A stretch of DNA of 64,000 nt, taken from NCBI GenBank assembly GCA_947473045.1, contig CANJCO010000001.1, positions 124,001 through 188,000 on the forward strand, in the 5' to 3' direction. This DNA comes from Myxococcales bacterium (GTDB taxonomy: Bacteria; Myxococcota_A; Polyangia; Polyangiales; Polyangiaceae). The position numbers and the translations under genes are program-made. Positions 58,766-64,000 of this stretch are shown here, piece after piece; the stretch's first letter is position 1; each line of letters starts with the position of its first letter. Under the pieces are notes generated by a model that worked only from the letters and a program-made list of their open reading frames with translations, did not search any database and had not been told where the DNA came from.

Positions 58766-60609
58766 AACGGAAACTCGACCTCAAAGTCGCGCGCGAAGCT
58801 TGCCTCTCCGGCCACCACGCGGCCGGCTCGCTCGGCGAGTCCCTCGAGCGTTCCCACCATGATGTTGCGCAGCGCGAGGCTCGCAGCGTCGAACCCCTCG
58901 ACCCGTACGAGGCACTTGCGGGGCGTCTCGATCACGCTCACGACGCCGAAATCGAACAGCTTGGTCCACACCGACTGCGCGCGTCGCAGGGAGGCGGCTC
59001 CGTCGACGGCGCGCCCGGCAGGCCTGAAAATCGGGCCAAAATCGCGCATGAAGTTGTTGCGGGCGAGCGCGCGCCACGCGCTGGCGTCACCGCCGTTCGC
59101 GACGAGGGTCGCGGCTTCGATGAGCGTGTCGACCGCCTCAAGATCGTACCATACGAGCGCGTTGAAGGCGTTCGAACGCGCGCTGTCGGCCAGGTCTGCT
59201 GGCAGCAGGTCGAGAACGGCGGCCAGCTTGCCGTCGCCGTGGGCGCGCGCCACCCAGAGCGACACCGCGCGCGGGAGCGTACCGCGAACGTGATACCGCC
59301 CGCGGAGGCTCGACGGCAGCGGCCGGGGGATCCACCGCCCGGCCGCCGCGCGCTGCGGCGAGGGCGCCGCGCTTCCCGGGGCCCTGGCCTCGGCGGAGGG
59401 CCCTGTCGTGGCGGTCGATGGATGCGGTGCCGGGCGCTGCTGCAGCAGCAACAGTCGCTGCGCGTCGCCGTACTGTCCCGTGATTTCCACCGGCGACACC
59501 CGGCGTAGCCACGGCGCCGGTGCGTCGCTCTGCTGAGCTGATTGCTGGGTCGGCGTGAGCGGGCCCATGCCCTCCAGCATCGACGGCACGGACGCGCGCG
59601 TTGCCGCGGGATCGCGGGCGCCGGCCGCAGCGACAGGGAACCGCGCCTCCTGCAACGCGACGGCGACAGCGTCAAGCGCCGCCGGCCCCCGCGCTGCGTC
59701 CCGGTCGAGCACCCGCTTGAGCAGCGCGCCGAGCGCTTCTCTTCGGGAGGCCGCTTGCGGTGTCGCGGGCGCCAGGGCGTCGATGAAGTCTGCCGCGCTC
59801 GGGAAGCGCTGCCCGCGGTCCTTGGCAAAAGCCGTGTCGAGCGCGGCCTGCAGCACCGGTGAGACGTCGACCTGCGCCGAAGCGAGCGTCGGCGCTGCCG
59901 CGTGGACGACCTTGTACGCAGTCGCGATCGCCGAAGGGGCCTCGAACGGCCGCTTGCCGGTGAGCAGCTCGAAAAGCACCGTTCCCATCGCGAAAATGTC
60001 ACTGCGACCGTCGACGCCGCACTCGCCCGCGGCCTGCTCGGGCGAGAGGTAGTCGGGGGTGCCGAAAATGACCCCCGCAGAGGTGCACGCCTCGACTCCG
60101 GAGCTCGTGCTCGCGACCTTCGCGATGCCAAAATCGAGCAGCTTCACCCGAACTTCGCCGCCGATCTCGGCGATGAAAATGTTCTGCGGTTTGAGGTCGC
60201 GGTGGACGATCCCCTGGCGATGTGCGGCGTCGAGCGCGCTCAGGGTTGGGATCACCACAGCGAGCGCCGTCGCGGCATCGAGCCGCTGTTCGGTCGCGAG
60301 GACATGCGACAGGTTGCAGCCCTCGAGGCACTCCATCGCGAGGTACGGCCCGAGCGAAGAAAATCCGGCGTCGATGACGTCGACGATGTTGGGATGGCGA
60401 ATGCGGTTGGCCGCTTGGGCCTCGAGAAAAAAGCGCCGCGTCAGGTCTTCGTTGGCGGCAAATTCCGGTCGCAGCAATTTGAGCGCGACGATGCGCCCCG
60501 CGAGGCGATTTTCGGCCCGGTACACGTCGCCCATGCCCCCGCCGCCCAGCAGCTCGAGGAGTCTGTATTTGTCGGCGATCGTCGCGCCGGCGGGAAGATG
60601 GCGGGTCAT
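58762..60609 (-). CDS. Ser/Thr protein kinase with C-terminal DUF2378-like domain
   Basis: A 615-aa Pkn-type kinase. The kinase domain (~10-290) shows LGGGGMGDVYRAE, VALKLLRPEF, HRDLKPQNIFI, DFGIAKVAST and GTPDYLSPEQAAGE. A Pro/Ala-rich linker (~290-420) has no membrane segment. Residues ~435-615 (RGRYHVRGTLPRAVSLWV...MRDFGPIFRPAG...GTLEGLAERAGRVV) resemble the myxobacterial paralogous DUF2378/TIGR02265 domain; this is a pattern impression. It is translationally coupled to the helicase gene. No hydrophobic anchor is seen, so it is probably cytosolic. Confidence 0.88.
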   Translation of the reverse strand: MTRHLPAGATIADKYRLLELLGGGGMGDVYRAENRLAGRIVALKLLRPEFAANEDLTRRFFLEAQAANRIRHPNIVDVIDAGFSSLGPYLAMECLEGCNLSHVLATEQRLDAATALAVVIPTLSALDAAHRQGIVHRDLKPQNIFIAEIGGEVRVKLLDFGIAKVASTSSGVEACTSAGVIFGTPDYLSPEQAAGECGVDGRSDIFAMGTVLFELLTGKRPFEAPSAIATAYKVVHAAAPTLASAQVDVSPVLQAALDTAFAKDRGQRFPSAADFIDALAPATPQAASRREALGALLKRVLDRDAARGPAALDAVAVALQEARFPVAAAGARDPAATRASVPSMLEGMGPLTPTQQSAQQSDAPAPWLRRVSPVEITGQYGDAQRLLLLQQRPAPHPSTATTGPSAEARAPGSAAPSPQRAAAGRWIPRPLPSSLRGRYHVRGTLPRAVSLWVARAHGDGKLAAVLDLLPADLADSARSNAFNALVWYDLEAVDTLIEAATLVANGGDASAWRALARNNFMRDFGPIFRPAGRAVDGAASLRRAQSVWTKLFDFGVVSVIETPRKCLVRVEGFDAASLALRNIMVGTLEGLAERAGRVVAGEASFARDFEVEFPL

Positions 60610-60645
60610 GCTTGGAGTGGGGATGCAGCGGCCGCCGCCCCAGAG

Positions 60646-62352
60646 TCAGTGTCGCTCATAAACCGTGACGATGGGAACGCCGTCGTGGGTTAGCACGAAG
60701 GCCGGCTCGTCGGTCTCGAAGGCCACCCATGACTGGTAGTCTTCTTCCTGCATGTGTAGCTCGATGTGCACGAGGCCGAAATCAGCCTCGCTCGGGGTGC
60801 CCACGGGCCGCAAGTCGCGCCGCAGGCGGTTTTCGTCAGTCATGCGCGCCCAGGAGTCCCACGCGGTGTCGTGCAGGAACACCGACGCGCCCCGCGGGGC
60901 GTGCGCGGCCAGCCACGGGCCGACGCTTTGGGTCGTAAACCCCCAAAATTGCCGGTTGAGTCCGAGATCGGCCCCGCCCGCCGTACCGCCGGCGAAGGGA
61001 ACATAGGCGGAGAGTCCGAACGGGTGCGAGTGAACCGTCACTGCGAGCGGAGCAGCAAGCACCGCCGTGAGCAGCGCAACGTGGGCTGCCTGCCTGCGCC
61101 GACCGCTCTGGTGCTCGACCGCCCGGCTGAGCGCGGTCGCGACCGCGTCGAAGCCTCGTCCGGCGAAGATCGCGAGGATCGGATAAGCCGTCATCCAGTG
61201 CTTCGTGCCGCCGAAGATGGGAGTCTTCGTGACCAGCACGAACACGGCGATGGGCGCCGAAAGCCCCAAAAACAGCAGCAAGTCGGTGTGGTGCGGATCG
61301 CGCGTTTCGGCCTCTGCGCGACTGCGCCCGAGCGCTTTGAGGGTGCGCTCGCCGAGGGCTGTGAGGCGCCCCACCGCGCCCACCCCGAACAGCGCGAGCG
61401 TCACGCTCGGCACCGTCGCGGCGATCATCACCGGCGCGTAGGAGCGCGGCGAAGGGGGGCCGAAGTAGTTCCGGTGAAGGTACTCAATGTTGTAGTATAC
61501 ATGGTTTACGTGGAAGGCCACGTACTCCTGCACGCGCGGCAGGGTGTCGTTCCACAGCCACGGCCACAGGCCGACGAACACCAGCGGCCCGATCGTCGCC
61601 ATCGCCACGAGGCTGGCCGGAAGCGGAATTACCCCGCGCTTGAGCAGGCGCCGCGTACTCGTCCACCCCGCGATGATCGCGTGAGGCAAAAATACGGCCG
61701 GCAGGATCCACGCGTTGTGCTTCGTCTCGAGCGTGAGGCCATAGACCACCCCCGCGAGCAGGGCCCAGCCGAGGCTGCCCTGCTGCCGCGCGCGCCAGTA
61801 GACGTAAATGCAGGCGAGCCACATGGTCATGATGGGGGCGTCGAAGCACGCAAGGTGCGCGTGAAAAAACACGTGCGGCGTGAAGCCGAGCAGCAGCGCC
61901 CCGATGAGCCCCGCCCGCCGCGAGTAGGCGCGCGCGCCGAACAGGTAGGTCAGGTACAGCGACGCGCTCGACATGACCATCGCCGGAAACCGAAACGCTG
62001 TGCTCGCGTCCCGAAACACGGCATGCTTTTGGTGCAGCTCGAGCCACGAGATCGCGAACAGGCTCTTCAGCAGCGACGGATGCTCGTGGTTTTCGTGCCA
62101 GATGCTGTCGATCGCGGGCTGCAGCACCGCGTCGGCTGGGCGCTTGAAGAGCAGCTCGAACCAGCGCGCGTACTCGGTGCCCGCTCGGAAGTAGAAGCCC
62201 TCATCGCGCGGAAATCCGAGGTCGCGCGCTGTGGCGAGCAGCCACGCAACGTAGCCGACGAGCAGCATGGCGCCCACGAGGTGATCGCGCGCTCCGACGG
62301 GGCCGGAGGGCAGCATCGCGCGTACTTTTGTCATGATGCTTCGGTCGCTCAT
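60646..62352 (-). CDS. Pmt/GT39-type membrane glycosyltransferase
   Basis: A 568-aa multi-pass GT-C glycosyltransferase with ~10-12 hydrophobic segments. The first extracytoplasmic loop has the acidic pair in GFPRDEGFYFRAG, the likely catalytic base, and HENHEHPSLLKSL follows; FFHAHLACFDAPIMTMW is typical of PMT/ArnT-like enzymes. The soluble end reads HIELHMQEEDYQSWVAFETDEPAFVLTHDG. It transfers a sugar from a polyprenyl carrier to protein or lipid. ATG 62352 overlaps the stop of the partner gene upstream (ATGA). The kinase gene follows 36 bp away. Confidence 0.88.
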   Translation of the reverse strand: MSDRSIMTKVRAMLPSGPVGARDHLVGAMLLVGYVAWLLATARDLGFPRDEGFYFRAGTEYARWFELLFKRPADAVLQPAIDSIWHENHEHPSLLKSLFAISWLELHQKHAVFRDASTAFRFPAMVMSSASLYLTYLFGARAYSRRAGLIGALLLGFTPHVFFHAHLACFDAPIMTMWLACIYVYWRARQQGSLGWALLAGVVYGLTLETKHNAWILPAVFLPHAIIAGWTSTRRLLKRGVIPLPASLVAMATIGPLVFVGLWPWLWNDTLPRVQEYVAFHVNHVYYNIEYLHRNYFGPPSPRSYAPVMIAATVPSVTLALFGVGAVGRLTALGERTLKALGRSRAEAETRDPHHTDLLLFLGLSAPIAVFVLVTKTPIFGGTKHWMTAYPILAIFAGRGFDAVATALSRAVEHQSGRRRQAAHVALLTAVLAAPLAVTVHSHPFGLSAYVPFAGGTAGGADLGLNRQFWGFTTQSVGPWLAAHAPRGASVFLHDTAWDSWARMTDENRLRRDLRPVGTPSEADFGLVHIELHMQEEDYQSWVAFETDEPAFVLTHDGVPIVTVYERH

Positions 62353-63380
62353 CGGGTGTCGGCCTCGAAGCAGTACTGACGCGCGCTCGCGCTCTCGGAC
62401 GAAATCTCGACGGTGAGCTCGCCGGTCTGCCCGTCGAGGTCGGCTGTGTCGGCCTCGAAGCCCTTCCAGCCGTCACCGTCGCGGTGCACGTAGCGCCCGA
62501 GCACCCGCTCGCCCACTTTGAAGACGATCGTCACCGGCGTGCCCGTCCGATCACGCTCGGCGTGCACCGAGATGGCGTGATGGCCGTGGAGGGCGCGGCC
62601 GAATTTTACCTCGTCGAACACCACGCGAACGGCGGCGTTGCCTCCCGGCGGCGGCGCGAAAAAGCACTGGTGCGGCACGTAATCGAGGTCGGGCAAAATC
62701 GTCAGCGCCACGAAGCTGCCCCCCGCGCACATGAAGCGATCGGCGGCCACGCCCGGCCCGAACCCGATGTTGCCGGTCTGCGAGCTGCCGCGCTGGCGCG
62801 CACACGCCGAAGCCCCCGCGCCGCCCTCTGTGCGAAATACACGCATCTTGCCGCTGGCCATGTGACGCACGAGGTCGTCCTTGAGCGCTACCGGCGCGGG
62901 ATTGGCGAGCGTCGTCAGCTCGAAGGGACCCACCTTGCGGCGCTCCAGGGCCGCCCATCCCGCCAGATCGGTCGCGTGCTTGCCCCGCATCGAGACTTCG
63001 ATGGCGCGGGGGAAGCGGGAGGCGTCGGGGCGCGCCTCGCGTTCGATCGACAGCAGCTCGCGCCCCAGCTTCTGCCTCGCGAGCGGGTCGACCCAGTCGG
63101 GCGCGACCACGATGAGATCGCCCGGCCTTGACAGCGCCGTCAGCTCGCCCCGCAGCCGCGTCCAGTCCGCGTCGCTCGGCGCGCTCCGGGTTTGTACGAG
63201 GTGGAGCGCCAGCTCGACGAGTCCGAGCGCGGGCACCAGGGCGAACGCCCACTTCGCCGCCGCCCACCGGCCTGCGCGCGGCGCTGCGGAGGTCGTCACG
63301 GCGGCGATCGCGTCCGGCGCGCCAGCGTCCACCGGGACATTTTCGGAGCCGGCGTCTGTTTGCTCGGGGGCGTCGTTCAA
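62349..63380 (-). CDS. single-pass membrane protein, partner of the Pmt-type glycosyltransferase
   Basis: A 343-aa protein with an Asp/Ala-rich N terminus, one hydrophobic segment (WAFALVPALGLVELALHL near residue 45) and an extracytoplasmic C-terminal domain. The domain contains SRPGDLIVVAPDWVDPLAR, TLANPAPVALKDD and VRVVFDEVKFG, and ends VEISSESASARQYCFEA. It looks like soluble-loop sequence found attached to GT-C enzymes, and two Cys are near the end (SACARQ, CFFAP). It overlaps the glycosyltransferase by ATGA, so the two are co-translated. No catalytic motif is recognised. Confidence 0.7.
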   Translation of the reverse strand: MNDAPEQTDAGSENVPVDAGAPDAIAAVTTSAAPRAGRWAAAKWAFALVPALGLVELALHLVQTRSAPSDADWTRLRGELTALSRPGDLIVVAPDWVDPLARQKLGRELLSIEREARPDASRFPRAIEVSMRGKHATDLAGWAALERRKVGPFELTTLANPAPVALKDDLVRHMASGKMRVFRTEGGAGASACARQRGSSQTGNIGFGPGVAADRFMCAGGSFVALTILPDLDYVPHQCFFAPPPGGNAAVRVVFDEVKFGRALHGHHAISVHAERDRTGTPVTIVFKVGERVLGRYVHRDGDGWKGFEADTADLDGQTGELTVEISSESASARQYCFEADTR

Positions 63381-63440
63381 AGCCGCGGCAGCTTACATCG
63401 AACGCGCGGCATCCCCCACCCAGAACGCACTTCGTGTAAC

Positions 63441-64000
63441 GTGCGCGCCGTGCGCCGACCGCCGTGGCTGACCCTCGCCAACCTGTTTTATCTGGGTGTG
63501 GCCGTGCTTGCGTCCGCGCCCGCCTGGATCGTCAAGTACCCGCCGCTGCAGGACATGCCGTTTCACGCGGCCACGATCCGCGTGATTCACTCGTTTGGCG
63601 ACGCCACGTTCGGGTTCTCGCGGTTCTTCGATCTCAGCCTTTTTTCGACCCAGTACGTTCTTTACTACCTGCTCGGCAGCGGGCTTTCCTACGTAGTGGG
63701 CGTCAAGCTCGCCAACGTGCTGCTGATGAGCGCCTACCTCGGGGGCACCCCGCTGGCCATCCGCCAGCTGCTGCGCGCGATGGGCAAGGACGAGCGGCTG
63801 AGCATCCTCGTGGTTCCTGTGCTCGTGAACGTGATGTTCACGTTCGGGCTGATGCCGTTCGTGCTCGGCATCCCGTTTATTTTCCTCGGGCTCGCGGCGG
63901 CGCTCCGGCACTTCGAGCGACCGACGCGCCGAACGGCGATCGTGCTCGGGCTGCTGGCGCTCGCGCTGTTTTTCTCCCATGTTTTTGCCTTCTTCATGTT
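63441..64000 (+). CDS. multi-pass membrane protein, 5' part (3' end outside window)
   Basis: An open frame from GTG 63441 runs to the window edge without a stop (~186 codons). Its translation begins MRAVRRPPWLTLANLFYLGV and contains several hydrophobic stretches (VAVLASAPAWIV; VLYYLLGSGLSYVVGV; ILVVPVLVNVMFTFGLMPFVL; AIVLGLLALALFFSHVFAFFMF). PPLQDMPFHAA follows the first helix, in the position where GT-C enzymes carry acidic residues, but homology is unclear. A second GTG at 63450 is a possible start. It is divergent from the glycosyltransferase partner, with 60 bp between. Confidence 0.7.
   Translation, partial: MRAVRRPPWLTLANLFYLGVAVLASAPAWIVKYPPLQDMPFHAATIRVIHSFGDATFGFSRFFDLSLFSTQYVLYYLLGSGLSYVVGVKLANVLLMSAYLGGTPLAIRQLLRAMGKDERLSILVVPVLVNVMFTFGLMPFVLGIPFIFLGLAAALRHFERPTRRTAIVLGLLALALFFSHVFAFFM

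Noticed and set aside
56504-59293. Long antisense frame opposite the helicase and kinase
   Set aside because: It crosses two well-supported genes on the other strand and shows no domain or ribosome site. The same reasoning removes the antisense frames at 12665-14929, 28251-30044 and 30668-32950.

Overview
This 64 kb window is GC-rich (close to 70% by eye) and almost fully coding. It most likely comes from a myxobacterium-like member of the Myxococcota, probably of the Polyangia group. The evidence is indirect but consistent: two large Cys-rich surface proteins end in MYXO-CTERM-like tails (Gly/Cys, hydrophobic helix, Arg cluster), there are two Pkn-type Ser/Thr kinases, many lipoproteins and Cys-rich repeat proteins, a sigma-54 activator, and many GTG/TTG starts. 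No rRNA, complete tRNA, phage, insertion sequence or CRISPR array was seen.

Layout. 1-2.3 kb: the tail of a Cys-rich repeat protein and an ABC-F ATPase. 2.4-9.05 kb: a cyanophycin operon, with isoaspartyl dipeptidase (iadA), cyanophycinase (cphB), cyanophycin synthetase (cphA) and a second Mur-ligase protein without an ATP-grasp domain. Together these could make the Asp-Arg polymer, cut it to dipeptides and hydrolyse those to free amino acids. 9-10.4 kb: a 22-bp palindromic repeat array, then a methyltransferase-NUDIX fusion. 10.4-17.8 kb: a VWA-like lipoprotein, a giant metzincin-type lipoprotein protease and a spermidine-synthase-like enzyme. 17.8-24 kb: cysS, a four-hairpin dispersed element, a MYXO-CTERM Cys-rich protein and a 2-oxoglutarate/Fe(II) dioxygenase. 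24-28.3 kb: a beta-oxidation module with reversed domain order plus thiolase, then an SDR.

28.3-36.7 kb: a DUF885 peptidase-like protein, a second and larger 22-bp array, a small lipoprotein coupled to aspS, membrane and cupin proteins, and a His-rich exported protein. 35.6-38.1 kb: an agmatinase-family enzyme divergent from a PuuA-like glutamine synthetase, a plausible arginine/polyamine pair that could link to cyanophycin turnover. 38.1-43.6 kb: a Ser/Thr kinase, an inverted copy of the four-hairpin element, an iron alcohol dehydrogenase, an NtrC-type regulator and an FGE-like lipoprotein. 43.6-50 kb: a long minus-strand operon (phosphomannomutase/phosphoglucomutase, prmC, metallophosphoesterase, PEGA protein, HAD phosphatase, GH113-like hydrolase). 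50-52.9 kb: a duplicated Tim44-like/zinc-ribbon protein with a TPM-like partner. 53-56.4 kb: a kelch plus Dickkopf-repeat MYXO-CTERM protein. 56.5-63.4 kb: a minus-strand operon encoding a Pmt-type glycosyltransferase, its partner, a Ser/Thr kinase and a PcrA/UvrD helicase. 63.4-64 kb: the start of a multi-pass membrane protein cut by the window edge.

The two most unexplained signals are non-coding. One is a 22-bp palindromic unit tandemly arrayed at two places 21 kb apart. The other is a ~125-bp element of four successive hairpins present as two inverted copies 20 kb apart, with apparent compensatory changes in one stem. All function calls come from reading motifs; no database search was run.
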